Of a stretch of 64,000 nt of DNA, positions 41,421 to 50,110 are shown in pieces; positions within the stretch are counted from its first letter, which is position 1, and each line of letters starts with the position of its first letter. The translations under genes were made by a program, and so were the position numbers. Source of the stretch: Virgifigura sp964551315 (GTDB lineage: Bacteria; Pseudomonadota; Alphaproteobacteria; Dongiales; Dongiaceae); assembly GCA_964551315.1 (NCBI GenBank), contig CAZKCM010000018.1, forward strand, positions 7,006 to 71,005, given 5' to 3'. Under the pieces are notes generated by a model. The model made no database searches. It worked only from the letters and a program-made list of their open reading frames with translations, and had not been told where the DNA came from.

Positions 41421-43031
41421 CTAGAATGTCACCCGCAGTCCCAGGGTCACGGCATTCTCGGTGTATTCGTCGTTCTCGTCGTCGGCGAAGCGCTGGGCGT
41501 AGCTGTAGGCGGCGAGCGCCTGAAGGTTCTGCGCCAGATTGTGCGTGAGCTGCAGGCGCCCCAGCACCGTCTCGGTGTCGAGGCCGCCGGAGACGTCCGT
41601 CTCGGCGGTGCGGTAGCCCCCCAACACACCGAGGCGCGTGTCCGGCGTCAGGGCGTAGGTCCACCGGGCGGAGGTCGTGAGCAGCTTCTCGTCGGGCCGG
41701 AAGTCGAAGTCCCGTTCCTCGTAGACCGCCGCCAGGACGAAGTCGCTGCGCTCGTAGCTGCCCGAGAGCGAAGCCTGGAAGCGATGGGCCAGAAAGGCTT
41801 CGTCCTCAAGCCCCAGGAAGTCGTCAATGTCCTCGACCGGCAGGCCGGTTGCCGGATCGATCAGCCGGCCCTGCTCGTCGACGGTCAGGTTGAAGGCCTG
41901 GCGCCCGATCGCGGCGCCGGTAATGTCCAGGACCTCCGTGTAGCTCGCCTGGAAGGTGAGGCGCGGCGAGATGAGATAGCGGGCCGACGCGAAGATGTTC
42001 TGCTCCTCGTACCGCTCGCCGTAACGGAACTCGAGCTCGCTCCGCGGCCCGGGCCGGGCGATGAAGCCGGCGTTCCAGACGAGGCCTTCCGGGTCGTCGC
42101 GCAGGTCGTCGGACTCGATTTTCTCGTAGCCCACCGTTCCCACGGGCAGGAACCATCGGGTCAGGGCGTACTGACCGGACAGCAGCGCGGTTTTGCGCTC
42201 CAGGTCGCCGTCCCTGCCGTCCGACTCCACGTTCTCGTACTCCAGGTCGTTGCCGAGCTGGATGCGGGCGAAGCGGCTGCCCGTGACCGTCCGCAGGGAC
42301 GCGGCGTTCGTGATCGTGCTGTCGGTGCCGTCGTCGCCGTCGTCGTCGTTGTCTCTGAAATAGGTGCGGTTGTGCCGGTAGCGAAGCTCGGAGTTCGCCC
42401 AGTTGCCGAACCCCTGGATCCAGTAGGGGCTGACGCCGACCGTATAGACCTCGCTCAGGTCGTCGCGTCCGGAACCCGGCGAGGTGGAGACTGCGCTGAA
42501 CGGATTCTCGAGCGCGAGGAAGGCGGACGCCTGTCCGTCGACGAAGAGGTGGCTTTGCAGCAGCTCGACGGTGCCGATGCCGCGGGCGTTCGGCCGCACC
42601 TCCACGTCGGTGTCGTCCGCGAATTCGGTGTCCAGGCTGAGCGCGGCGTCCAGGGCGGCCTCCGCGCGGGCGCCCGTGGCGCGGATGCTGGTCGCGCCGG
42701 TGTTCGTCCAGATGATCGCGTCTTCGGCCTCGTCGTCCGGGTCGAGATCGACGTTGTCCGTATAGGTAAGGGAGGTCTGGACCGAGTGGATCATGCTCAC
42801 ATCGGCCGACCAGGCCGCGGGCGCCGATCCCATCCAGACCGCCACCGCCGAAGCGCAGGCACTCAGAAGCGCGAGGCGCCTCGAGAGGTGTCCCCGCCGC
42901 CCGGCGCCGGTCGGCCGGGGCTCGCTCCGCCCGGCGGACTCTTCCGGCCCGCGTTCGCCACGGCCGGGTTCACTTCGAAGGGGACGATTCCACGTCGGAG
43001 GTGTTGGTCTGCTTTTCCTGATACGCGTCAT
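41421..43031 (-). CDS. Outer-membrane beta-barrel protein of the XrtA system (TIGR03016-like)
   Basis: A protein of about 536 residues that ends in Phe after alternating strands (NAVTLGLRVTF), the usual C-terminus of an outer-membrane barrel. The mature part is rich in amphipathic strands such as SVQTSLTYTDNVDLDPDDE and SELEFRYGERYEEQNIF, with acidic loops, fitting the exosortase-cluster family of putative outer-membrane proteins near the polysaccharide exporter. A signal-peptide-like stretch (RRLALLSACASAVAVWMG, then APAAWSA) begins only about 50 residues after the ATG at 43031, so the real start may be a later non-ATG codon. From 43031 the gene overlaps the tyrosine autokinase gene by 62 bases. 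Function: probable outer-membrane export or anchoring component. Confidence 0.85.
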   Translation of the reverse strand: MTRIRKSRPTPPTWNRPLRSEPGRGERGPEESAGRSEPRPTGAGRRGHLSRRLALLSACASAVAVWMGSAPAAWSADVSMIHSVQTSLTYTDNVDLDPDDEAEDAIIWTNTGATSIRATGARAEAALDAALSLDTEFADDTDVEVRPNARGIGTVELLQSHLFVDGQASAFLALENPFSAVSTSPGSGRDDLSEVYTVGVSPYWIQGFGNWANSELRYRHNRTYFRDNDDDGDDGTDSTITNAASLRTVTGSRFARIQLGNDLEYENVESDGRDGDLERKTALLSGQYALTRWFLPVGTVGYEKIESDDLRDDPEGLVWNAGFIARPGPRSELEFRYGERYEEQNIFASARYLISPRLTFQASYTEVLDITGAAIGRQAFNLTVDEQGRLIDPATGLPVEDIDDFLGLEDEAFLAHRFQASLSGSYERSDFVLAAVYEERDFDFRPDEKLLTTSARWTYALTPDTRLGVLGGYRTAETDVSGGLDTETVLGRLQLTHNLAQNLQALAAYSYAQRFADDENDEYTENAVTLGLRVTF

Positions 43032-43971
43032 AATAGGTCCCGAACTGTTCGGTGCCGCCGGAGGTGGTTGTCTTGTTGAGGACGAAGCTGATGTTTTCGC
43101 AAGGCTCAAGGAGTTCGAGGGCCGATTGCACCGCCCGTTGCGAGGTGGCATTCGCCTCGACGACGAACAGGATCTGCCCGACATGCTGTGCGATCGCCAG
43201 CGGTTCGGTGCTCGCCAGCACCGGCGGCGCGTCGAAGATGATGACGCGATCGGGGTAGCGCCGCGCGATCTTCTCCACGAACTGGTGCATCTGAGGGCCG
43301 CCGAACAGTTCGGTCGCCGACGCCACGGGCTGGCCGGAGGGCAGCAACGTCAGCCGAAGGCTGTGGTCGCGCAGGAGCACATCGGCCATCTCCATCTTCG
43401 GATCCCTCAGGATGTCGACCAGCCCCTTCTTCGCCTTGAGGCCCAGCGTGCTCAGAATCGCCGGGCGGAGGATGTCCGCGTCGATCAGCAGGACGTTGTA
43501 GCCTTCGTCCGCGATGAAGCTGAGCGCCAGATTGAGCGACAGGAAGCTCTTGCCTTCCTCGGGACGCGCGCTGGTCACCATGATCACATGGCCCAGGGAT
43601 TCGGCCGCCTCGCCGGCTTTGTCCGTGGCGAACAGGCTCATCCGCTGCATCAGCCGCCGCTTGATCAGGCGGATCTCCTCCGACAGCCGTGACCGGCGGG
43701 TGTCCGGCGTGATGAATCCCTTGGCCTTCAGCCGTTCGAGGTCGATCGTGACCTCGGTGCTGCGGCGCGCCGGCGAGGTCTCCGGGCCGGGGGTGACGAA
43801 GGACGGCGTCTCGGGACGAAGCGGCGCCTGCGGTTGTGGCGGGGGCGATTCCGCCTGCCGCCGCTCCCGGGCCGACTGTCCCGACACGAAGCCGCGGGCA
43901 GCGGCGCGCTCAAGCAGGGATTCGGTCCGGGGGCGACCCTTGCGCTGAGCGGCCTTGTCGATCAGACTCAT
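42970..43971 (-). CDS. Tyrosine autokinase of the XrtA exopolysaccharide system (BY-kinase)
   Basis: A 333-residue BY-kinase, cytoplasmic partner of the Wzz-like chain-length protein. The Walker A is VTSARPEEGKSFLSLNLALS, the second Walker motif (A') VLLIDADILRPAILST, and Walker B VIIFDAPPVLAST. A proline-rich linker (about residues 45-70) precedes the domain. The C-terminus has a short tyrosine cluster (GTYYDAYQEKQ), the probable autophosphorylation sites that control polymer length. The start MSLIDKAAQRK at 43971 matches the family; an ATG at 43998 would add nine residues. It ends 62 bases inside the outer-membrane gene as I have started that gene. Confidence 0.9.
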   Translation of the reverse strand: MSLIDKAAQRKGRPRTESLLERAAARGFVSGQSARERRQAESPPPQPQAPLRPETPSFVTPGPETSPARRSTEVTIDLERLKAKGFITPDTRRSRLSEEIRLIKRRLMQRMSLFATDKAGEAAESLGHVIMVTSARPEEGKSFLSLNLALSFIADEGYNVLLIDADILRPAILSTLGLKAKKGLVDILRDPKMEMADVLLRDHSLRLTLLPSGQPVASATELFGGPQMHQFVEKIARRYPDRVIIFDAPPVLASTEPLAIAQHVGQILFVVEANATSQRAVQSALELLEPCENISFVLNKTTTSGGTEQFGTYYDAYQEKQTNTSDVESSPSK

Positions 43972-44032
43972 GTTGGTCTTGACTCCCTTTGGCTCCATTG
44001 AGTGACCTGTGCTGCTGGCTCGCTCGCCGCGG

Positions 44033-45592
44033 CTATAACCAAAGCATCTGGATCTGACCGTACACCCTGTTCGACAGGCTAACCAGATCGGGGAACAGAA
44101 GGACCAGGGCGCCGAACACTCCCATAAGCGCCACCAGGCTCAAGGCGAACGCCGACATGTCCACGAACTGCAGTCGGTCGCGGGTGCGGTTTTGCACCAG
44201 GGACAGGCTGCCGAGCACCGGCACACCGAAGGCTTCGCGCAGCTGCGCCACGGTCGTGAAGGAGTCCTTCAGCTGGATCTGGACGAGGGCGAGGCCGAGG
44301 CCGGAGCCGATCGCCGCGAACAGCACCGCGGAGAAGAACAGGGGGCGGTTCGGGCCGCTCGGCTTAAGGGGCACGACCGGCGGATCGACGATCCGGAACT
44401 CGACATTCGTCGTCTGGTCGTTGAGGTTCTGGGCCAGCCGGGCCGATTCCCGGCGCTCGATCAGCGACTGGTAGTTCTGCCGCAGCACGTCATAGTCTCG
44501 GGTCATCTGCGCGAGCTGGAGGGCGACGGGCGGCACCTCCTGGATACGCTGCCGAAGGTTTTGCACCTGCGCCCGCTGCGTTTCCAGGCGGCGCTCAAGG
44601 CTGCGGATCTCGCGCTCGATCCGCTCGATCTCGCCCTGAATCTGGGTGTAGGCGGGGTTCGGCACCTGGACCGCTTGCGGCCCGGTGCGCTCGTTCTCGA
44701 CCTGGGCCCTGGCCGACTCGATCAGGCGTGCCAGCGCTTTGACGTTCGGATGCTCCGTCGTGTAGCGCAGCAAGAGGTCGTCCATTTGCCGCTCGAGCTC
44801 GGCCAGGCGCTGCTGGGCGGGCGTCGGCCCGGCGGCTGCCTGGCCGGCCAGGAACTCCGGCGTGCGGGCCAGCTCCGCCTGAAGCTCGTCGCGCTGCCAG
44901 ATCGCCGACTGAAGCTCCGTCTCCAGCCGCTGGATATCGAACTCGCCCTGCTGCAGGCGGCCGCTGTACCGTTCCTGATAGTTGAGTTCCGAAGCGTTGG
45001 CCCGCTTGAACTCCGCGACCGCCGCCTCGGCCTGCCGCAGCCGCTGCTCGTACTCCGCGATCTGCGCGTCGATGAAGCGGCGCGCCCGGTCCATGTCCCG
45101 CTGGCTGGTTCCAAGGTTCTGTTCGACGAAGATCGTCAGCAGCGCCTGCACGACCCGCTGCGCCCGTTCCGGATCCGTGTCTTCATAGCGCACCTCGAAG
45201 AGCTGGTCCCGCTGGGCAACGAGCTCCAGCCGCTGCTGCAGGGAAGCCAGCTTTGCCTCCTGGGCCTCCGGCGAGTTGACGGTGAGGTCCATGTCCGTCA
45301 TCCGCATCAGCTCCAGCAGGTTCGGGCGCGTCAGCAGGGTGCGGCGCATGACCTCGAGCTGCTGCCGGATGTCGGTGCTCACGGTCAGCCCTCGCATCAA
45401 GGGGGTGAGCAGGCTCTGCGTATCCACATAGATGCGGGCGCTGGCCGTGTAGCGATCGGGGAGCATCGACACGACCGTCCAACCGGCGACGCTGACCAGC
45501 CAGGCCACGGCGACGACCAGCCACCGGCGTGCCCACAGCTCGGACAGATAGTACTTGACCAGGAGTTTCGGATTGACGGTATCTGGCAGCAT
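44033..45592 (-). CDS. Wzz-type polysaccharide chain-length determinant (XrtA-associated)
   Basis: A 519-residue inner-membrane protein of the Wzz/PCP family (TIGR03007-like). Transmembrane helices lie at about residues 18-38 (RRWLVVAVAWLVSVAGWTVV) and near the C-terminus (about 480-505); a proline-rich segment (PLKPSGPNRPLFFSAVLFAA) marks another membrane-proximal helix at about 405. Between them is a long periplasmic coiled-coil region (RQAEAAVAEFKRANASEL, then RIEREIRSLERRLETQRAQVQ), which sets the polymer length together with the autokinase encoded immediately downstream. It is the second gene of the string, 23 bases after the export lipoprotein. Confidence 0.92.
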   Translation of the reverse strand: MLPDTVNPKLLVKYYLSELWARRWLVVAVAWLVSVAGWTVVSMLPDRYTASARIYVDTQSLLTPLMRGLTVSTDIRQQLEVMRRTLLTRPNLLELMRMTDMDLTVNSPEAQEAKLASLQQRLELVAQRDQLFEVRYEDTDPERAQRVVQALLTIFVEQNLGTSQRDMDRARRFIDAQIAEYEQRLRQAEAAVAEFKRANASELNYQERYSGRLQQGEFDIQRLETELQSAIWQRDELQAELARTPEFLAGQAAAGPTPAQQRLAELERQMDDLLLRYTTEHPNVKALARLIESARAQVENERTGPQAVQVPNPAYTQIQGEIERIEREIRSLERRLETQRAQVQNLRQRIQEVPPVALQLAQMTRDYDVLRQNYQSLIERRESARLAQNLNDQTTNVEFRIVDPPVVPLKPSGPNRPLFFSAVLFAAIGSGLGLALVQIQLKDSFTTVAQLREAFGVPVLGSLSLVQNRTRDRLQFVDMSAFALSLVALMGVFGALVLLFPDLVSLSNRVYGQIQMLWL

Positions 45593-45615
45593 CGCTTCCG
45601 GTCCTCGGACGGCCG

Positions 45616-46254
45616 TTAGAACCAGCTCTGCGGAATGATGATGACGTCGCCCGGCATCACCGGCACGTTCGCCGAGATGTCGCCGTCCTTCAGCAGGTCA
45701 TCGAGACGGACGTTGTAGGTCTGTTGCTGCTCGCCCGCCCGGCGGACGATGACGGCGCGGTTGCCGGCCGCGAAGTCGGTCAGCCCGCCTACCTCGATCA
45801 TGACGTCAAGGACCGTCATGCCGTCGCGGTAGGGGATGGCGCGCGGCTGCGTCGCCTCGCCGACCACCCGGACCTGCTGGCTGAACGGTCCGGAGAAATT
45901 GCTGACGATGACGGTGACCACCGGGTCGCGCATGTAGGTTGCCAGGTTCCGCTCGATATCCTCGGCCAGCTCCGAGGGGGTCTTGCCGGCGGCCTGAAGG
46001 TCCTGGATCAACGGAGTCGAGATCTTGCCGTCGGGGCGCACCGGCACCGTGACCGAGAACTCGGGCGCATTCCAGACGAAGACCTGTACGGTGTCGAGGG
46101 GGCCGATGCGGTAATCCGTGGCCGATGTGGTTGCGGTCTCGAGCGTCCCCGGAGCTGGCGGAAGATTCGTGGATGGGCCGCAGGCCGCGACCAGGACGGC
46201 GATCACGGCGGCCCAAAGGACGTTGGCCGTGGATCTGAATGACTTTCTTGACAC
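45616..46254 (-). CDS. Polysaccharide export lipoprotein (Wza-like, XrtA-associated)
   Basis: A 212-residue outer-membrane-associated lipoprotein of the Wza/polysaccharide biosynthesis-export type (TIGR03027-like). The lipobox is VLVAAC with Cys at about residue 25. The Poly_export domain follows as TDYRIGPLDTVQVFVWNAPEF and PVRPDGKISTPLIQDLQAAG, and the SLBB domain as VRVVGEATQPRAIPYRDGMT. The C-terminus is MPGDVIIIPQSWF. The translation start is a GTG at 46254 with GGAGG about 6 bases upstream, and no ATG serves better. It is the first gene of the 11-gene biosynthesis and export string. Upstream is a 680-base AT-rich non-coding region. Confidence 0.93.
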   Translation of the reverse strand: MSRKSFRSTANVLWAAVIAVLVAACGPSTNLPPAPGTLETATTSATDYRIGPLDTVQVFVWNAPEFSVTVPVRPDGKISTPLIQDLQAAGKTPSELAEDIERNLATYMRDPVVTVIVSNFSGPFSQQVRVVGEATQPRAIPYRDGMTVLDVMIEVGGLTDFAAGNRAVIVRRAGEQQQTYNVRLDDLLKDGDISANVPVMPGDVIIIPQSWF

Positions 46255-46932
46255 CTTATACCTCCGCCTAACCTAGTTTAATACGCTGCCGTAAATATAC
46301 GCGGGACGGTACAAATCCGTTCCGCCCCTTTTGCCTGCGCCGGCAGCAGTTTTTACCTCTCCAGTTAATCTCAATCGGCAGAAAGGAGGGTAACTTTAAA
46401 ACAAAATGGTAAAAATCTGCCTATAATTCGTATGCATAAAATCGCGTTTACATAAGCACTCAAGGTGCAAGAGAGTCGAGAAAAAATCTTACGTATCTTG
46501 TCCCGGTTCTCGGCGATGCGGCGCGGAGTATATCGAAAGGCCGTCGTCGGACAACACCTTCGACGGCCGGACCGGACAAGGAACCAAAATTGTCACTTTC
46601 CCGGCTAATTGTCGCTCCCCCGGCTATAGATGTGGTCGAACTCCGCCCTGCGTCGCCATCGGCACGCATTCCAAGGTGGAATGAACGCATGGCGTGGAAC
46701 TTTGTTCAGGGCTGCCGTCCGTCCGCCGGATTGCGTCACGCGACAGTTGCAATTATGCCACAGGACGGTCCGGCAGGGTATGTCCGATGGCGGCGGCGCG
46801 GTTCCGTGGGGGGGCCGGTCGAATGGTAAATCCGCGCCGGCTCTCCCGGGTCGGGGCACCGGCTCCCGGGTCGGCGGGCCTCGGCTTCGGCGGCCGTGGA
46901 CGGGCGGGGCCGAAGCCTCTAAACGAGGAGGC
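46255..46932. other. Long non-coding region upstream of the polysaccharide export operon
   Basis: About 680 bases with no credible gene. From 46360 to 46500 it is unusually AT-rich (for example AACTTTAAAACAAAATGGTA and a TATAAT at 46422-46427 on the plus strand). It must contain the promoter of the minus-strand export string and of the plus-strand PepSY gene. An 8-bp inverted repeat GGCCGTCG / CGACGGCC lies at 46539-46568. I searched by eye for a sigma-54 promoter (GG-N10-GC) and found none that is convincing. Confidence 0.5.
46539..46568. repeat. Inverted repeat GGCCGTCG / CGACGGCC
   Basis: A perfect 8-bp inverted repeat (46539-46546 and 46561-46568) with a 14-base loop, in the non-coding region between the export operon and the PepSY gene. 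It is not followed by a T-run. It may be a hairpin or a binding site. Confidence 0.35.
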
Positions 46933-47247
46933 ATGCGATGCCTTCTCTTCGCCCTTGCGCTGCTGGCCGGCGGCGCGCTCGGCGCGGTCCAGCAGACGCC
47001 GGCCCAGGCGGCCAGCGAGCAGGAACGGGCCCGCGCGGCTGTGCAGGCCGGCGAGATCCGATCGTTGCAGGAGATTCTCGATCGGGTGCTCGGCCGGGTG
47101 GCGGGGCGCGTGCTCGACGCGGAGCTCGAGGAATCGGGCCGCAATCGCTGGACCTACCGGATCAAGATCCTGACCGGCGACGGCCGGGTCGTGGCGCTGG
47201 CGGTGGACGCGCGGACCGGCGAGATCCTTCGGATCAACGGGCGCTGA
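46933..47247 (+). CDS. PepSY-domain periplasmic protein
   Basis: A 104-residue secreted protein. The signal peptide is MRCLLFALALLAGGALGAV with a cleavage site near TPAQA. The mature part has a PepSY-like fold: EIRSLQEILDRVLGRVAGRVLDAELEE, then RWTYRIKILTGDGRVVALAVDARTGEILRI. It is followed by an OmpR-type response regulator and a sensor kinase in the same direction, a common grouping in which PepSY proteins may modulate signalling. AGGAGG ends only one base before the ATG at 46933, an unusual spacing. A second ATG in another frame (46938) fits the spacing better but encodes no family protein, so 46933 is kept. Confidence 0.8.
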   Translation: MRCLLFALALLAGGALGAVQQTPAQAASEQERARAAVQAGEIRSLQEILDRVLGRVAGRVLDAELEESGRNRWTYRIKILTGDGRVVALAVDARTGEILRINGR

Positions 47248-47311
47248 CGAAGCGTCGGCGGTGACGTCGGCGGGGGCGTCGACAGAGAGCGCGGACAAGG
47301 GGGGTGACGAC

Positions 47312-47983
47312 ATGCGCTTGCTCGTGGTGGAAGACGATCCCCAACTGGCCCGGCAGCTCGAGCGGGCGCTCAAGGAGGCCGGCTATGCGGTGGACGTCGC
47401 CCGCGACGGCGAGGAGGGGTTGTTCCTGGGCGAGACGGAGCCCTACGACGCGGTCGTACTCGATCTCGGCCTGCCGGTGATCGACGGTCTCACGATCCTC
47501 GACCGCTGGCGGCGCGCCGGCCGCACCATGCCCGTCCTGGTCCTGACGGCGCGCGACCGCTGGAGCGAGAAGGTCGCCGGCTTCGACGCCGGCGCCGACG
47601 ACTATGTGGCCAAGCCCTTCCGGATGGAGGAGGTGCTGGCGCGGATCCGGGCCCTCATCCGCCGCGCCGCCGGCCACGCCTCGGCGGAGCTCGTCTGCGG
47701 TCCCTTGCGCGTCGATACACGCAGCGCGCGCGTCACCGTCGACGGCACCCCCGTCCGGCTGACGGCGCAGGAATATCGGCTGCTGGCCTATCTGATGCAT
47801 CACCAGGGCAGGATCGTCTCCCGCACCGAGCTGACCGAGCACATCTACGATCAGGACTTCGATCGCGATTCCAACACCATCGAGGTCTTCGTCGGCCGCC
47901 TGCGCAAGAAGCTCGGCGTCAACCTGATCGCCACCGTCCGCGGCCTCGGCTACCAGATCGTCCCGCCCGATCATGACGCCTGA
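47312..47983 (+). CDS. OmpR/PhoP-type response regulator
   Basis: A 223-residue two-domain response regulator. The receiver starts MRLLVVEDDPQLARQLERAL with the acidic pocket, the phospho-acceptor Asp in YDAVVLDLGLPVIDG, Thr/Ser in VLVLTARDRW and Lys in DDYVAKPF. The C-terminal winged helix has LTAQEYRLLAYLMHHQGRIV and the recognition helix DSNTIEVFVGRLRKKLG, close to the PhoP/QseB subgroup. It is preceded by the PepSY gene (64 bases) and followed by the kinase gene (77 bases). A GTG or ATG further upstream is open in frame but adds a non-family leader. Confidence 0.92.
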   Translation: MRLLVVEDDPQLARQLERALKEAGYAVDVARDGEEGLFLGETEPYDAVVLDLGLPVIDGLTILDRWRRAGRTMPVLVLTARDRWSEKVAGFDAGADDYVAKPFRMEEVLARIRALIRRAAGHASAELVCGPLRVDTRSARVTVDGTPVRLTAQEYRLLAYLMHHQGRIVSRTELTEHIYDQDFDRDSNTIEVFVGRLRKKLGVNLIATVRGLGYQIVPPDHDA

Positions 47984-48060
47984 TCCTTGCGGATTCCACG
48001 GTCCCGCCATGGCCGCGTTCCCGGCGGCGTTCGCATTGGCGTCCTGGGGTGGGGCGTGAC

Positions 48061-49446
48061 ATGGCACCGTTCCGGTCTCCGCCGCGGTCGCTCGCCTGGC
48101 GCCTCATCCTCGGGGCCGGGCTCTGGATCGCCGCCGCGCTCGTCGCGGGGGGGCTGCTGCTCTCGGCGCTGTTCCAGGACTATGTGGAGCGCAGCTTCGA
48201 CGCGCGGCTGATCGTCCTGCTCGAAAGTCTCGTCGCGGTCAGCGAGATCGACGCCGACGGCGCGCTGCGCCTCACCCGTCCGGTCGCCGAGCCGCGGTTC
48301 GACCAGGCCTACTCGGGCTGGTACTGGCAGATTTCGGCCGGCGAGGAGATCCTGCTGCAATCCCGCTCGCTGTGGGATCAGGCGCTGCCGCCGGGCGAGG
48401 CGCCGAGCGATGCCGTGGCCCGGTCCGACGGCCGCGGGCCGGCGGGGCAGGCGCTTCGCCTCGTCGGGCGCACCATCCGCCTGCCGGGGGCGGACCGCGG
48501 GCTGCATTACCAGGTCGCGGCGGACCGGGCCGAGATCGCCGGCGAGGTCCGCGCCTTCAACGCGGCCCTGGCCTGGTCGTTGGGCGGGCTGGGCCTCGGC
48601 CTGCTCGCCGCGGTTTTCGTCCAGGTCCGCTACGGCCTGCGGCCGCTGCGCCGCATCGGCGCCGGGATCGCCGCCATCCGCTCCGGGCGGGCCGCGCGGC
48701 TCGAAGGCGACTTTCCGGCCGAGATCAGGCCCCTCTCGGACGAGCTCAACATCCTGCTCGACCACAACGCGGCGGTGGTCGAACGGGCGCGGGCGCATGT
48801 CAGCAACCTCGCGCACGCGCTCAAGACGCCGCTGTCCGTTCTGACGAACGAGGCCGATGCGGCCACGGGTCCGCTGGCGGCGGCGGTGCTGCGGCAGGTG
48901 GCGGTGATGCGCCGGCAGGTGGACCATTACCTCGCCCGCGCCCGCACCGCCGCCACCAGCGAGATCCTCGGCGCGCGGACGGAGGTTCTGCCGGTGATCG
49001 GCGACCTGCACCGGACGCTCGCCCGCATGTATCCCGGGCGGACCATTCGCGTCGATGCGCCGGCGGTCGCGGGGCCCGGTGGGCCCGGGTTCCAGTTCCG
49101 CGGCGAGCGGCAGGACCTGGAAGAGATGCTCGGCAACCTCCTGGACAACGCCTGCAAATGGGGGCGGTCGCGGATTCGGCTGACCGTGGCCCGCGACGGA
49201 GGGCATCTGACCTTCGTCGTCGAGGACGACGGACCCGGCCTCGACGACGACCAGCGCGCCGCCGTCTTCGATCGCGGCCGGCGGCTGGACGAGACGGTGC
49301 CCGGCAGCGGGCTCGGCCTCGCCATCGTCCGCGACATCGCCGAGCTCTATGACGGCCGCATCGCGCTCGAGCGCTCCTCCCTCGGCGGCCTGCGGGCGGT
49401 CCTCACCCTGCCGGCCGCCGATGCCGCGCCGACGGGCGGCGGCTGA
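48061..49446 (+). CDS. Membrane sensor histidine kinase (PhoQ/QseC-like)
   Basis: A 461-residue kinase with two transmembrane helices (about 15-37 and 163-183) around a periplasmic sensor of about 125 residues. The sensor carries VERSFDARLIVLLESLVAV and SGWYWQISAGEEILLQS, resembling the sensor of QseC/PmrB-type kinases. Then follow a HAMP-like region (VRYGLRPLRRIGAGIAAI), the H-box NLAHALKTPLSVLTNEAD and the ATPase part with EEMLGNLLDNACKWGRSRI, VVEDDGPGL and GSGLGLAIVRDIAELYDG. The ATG at 48061 has a G-rich site before it; a GTG at 48049 is an alternative. It is the cognate of the regulator just upstream. Confidence 0.9.
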   Translation: MAPFRSPPRSLAWRLILGAGLWIAAALVAGGLLLSALFQDYVERSFDARLIVLLESLVAVSEIDADGALRLTRPVAEPRFDQAYSGWYWQISAGEEILLQSRSLWDQALPPGEAPSDAVARSDGRGPAGQALRLVGRTIRLPGADRGLHYQVAADRAEIAGEVRAFNAALAWSLGGLGLGLLAAVFVQVRYGLRPLRRIGAGIAAIRSGRAARLEGDFPAEIRPLSDELNILLDHNAAVVERARAHVSNLAHALKTPLSVLTNEADAATGPLAAAVLRQVAVMRRQVDHYLARARTAATSEILGARTEVLPVIGDLHRTLARMYPGRTIRVDAPAVAGPGGPGFQFRGERQDLEEMLGNLLDNACKWGRSRIRLTVARDGGHLTFVVEDDGPGLDDDQRAAVFDRGRRLDETVPGSGLGLAIVRDIAELYDGRIALERSSLGGLRAVLTLPAADAAPTGGG

Positions 49447-49602
49447 CCGCGGCGCCCGGATCGGGCCCGTCCGAAGATGAACGGCAGATGAACGGGCCAC
49501 TCACCTTCGGTTCAGCGCGCGAGTGCCACCTTGCGCCCGTCCGCGGGCTCCTCCGGACGGTGGCGCCCGCGGCCGCTCGATCAAGGCAGGGGAACGGAAG
49601 CC

Positions 49603-50079
49603 ATGACGTTGAGGAAAATCGGTGTTGCCGCGGTCCTGATCGCGATGCTCGGCGGCTGCGCGGGCCAGCACTACGGCACCAAGGAGACCGGCGGGACGCT
49701 TCTCGGGGCGGCGGTCGGCGGGCTCGCCGGCTCGCAGATCGGCGGCGGACGCGGCCGGCTGATCGCCACCGGCGTGGGCACGCTGATCGGCGCCTTCATC
49801 GGCAACGAGGTCGGCCGTTCGCTCGACCGCGCCGACCGGATCTACGCCGCGCGGACGGCGGATCTGGCGCTCGAACGCTACCCGGACGGCGCCTACGCCC
49901 GCTGGGAGAACCCGAACAACGGCCATTCCGGCTACGTCGTCCCGACCCGGACCTACGAGACGGCCCCCGGACGGTACTGCCGGGAGTACCAGACCTCGGT
50001 CGTTATCAACGGCCGCACCGAAACGGCCTACGGCACCGCCTGCCGGCAACCGGACGGTAGCTGGCAGGTCACCGGTTGA
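49603..50079 (+). CDS. 17-kDa-antigen-like glycine-zipper lipoprotein (RT0821/Lpp0805 type)
   Basis: A 158-residue lipoprotein. The lipobox is AMLGGC with lipidation at about Cys19. A glycine-zipper segment follows (GTLLGAAVGGLAGSQIGGG, then GTLIGAFIGNEVGRSL). The second half holds ARWENPNNGHSGYVVPTRTY, APGRYCREYQTSVVINGRTE and TACRQPDGSWQV, matching the RT0821/Lpp0805-type surface proteins related to the rickettsial 17-kDa antigen. It is expected to sit in the outer membrane. It follows the kinase gene by 156 bases and is convergent with the AbrB-type gene. Whether the upstream two-component system controls it is unknown. Confidence 0.85.
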   Translation: MTLRKIGVAAVLIAMLGGCAGQHYGTKETGGTLLGAAVGGLAGSQIGGGRGRLIATGVGTLIGAFIGNEVGRSLDRADRIYAARTADLALERYPDGAYARWENPNNGHSGYVVPTRTYETAPGRYCREYQTSVVINGRTETAYGTACRQPDGSWQVTG

Positions 50080-50110
50080 TCTCCGGGGCGGGATCGGCCG
50101 GTTCCCCGGG

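Noticed and set aside
46255..46932. Sigma-54 (GG-N10-GC) promoter for the export operon
   Set aside because: No pair with the right spacing and consensus bases was found on the minus strand by eye; a matrix scan would be decisive.
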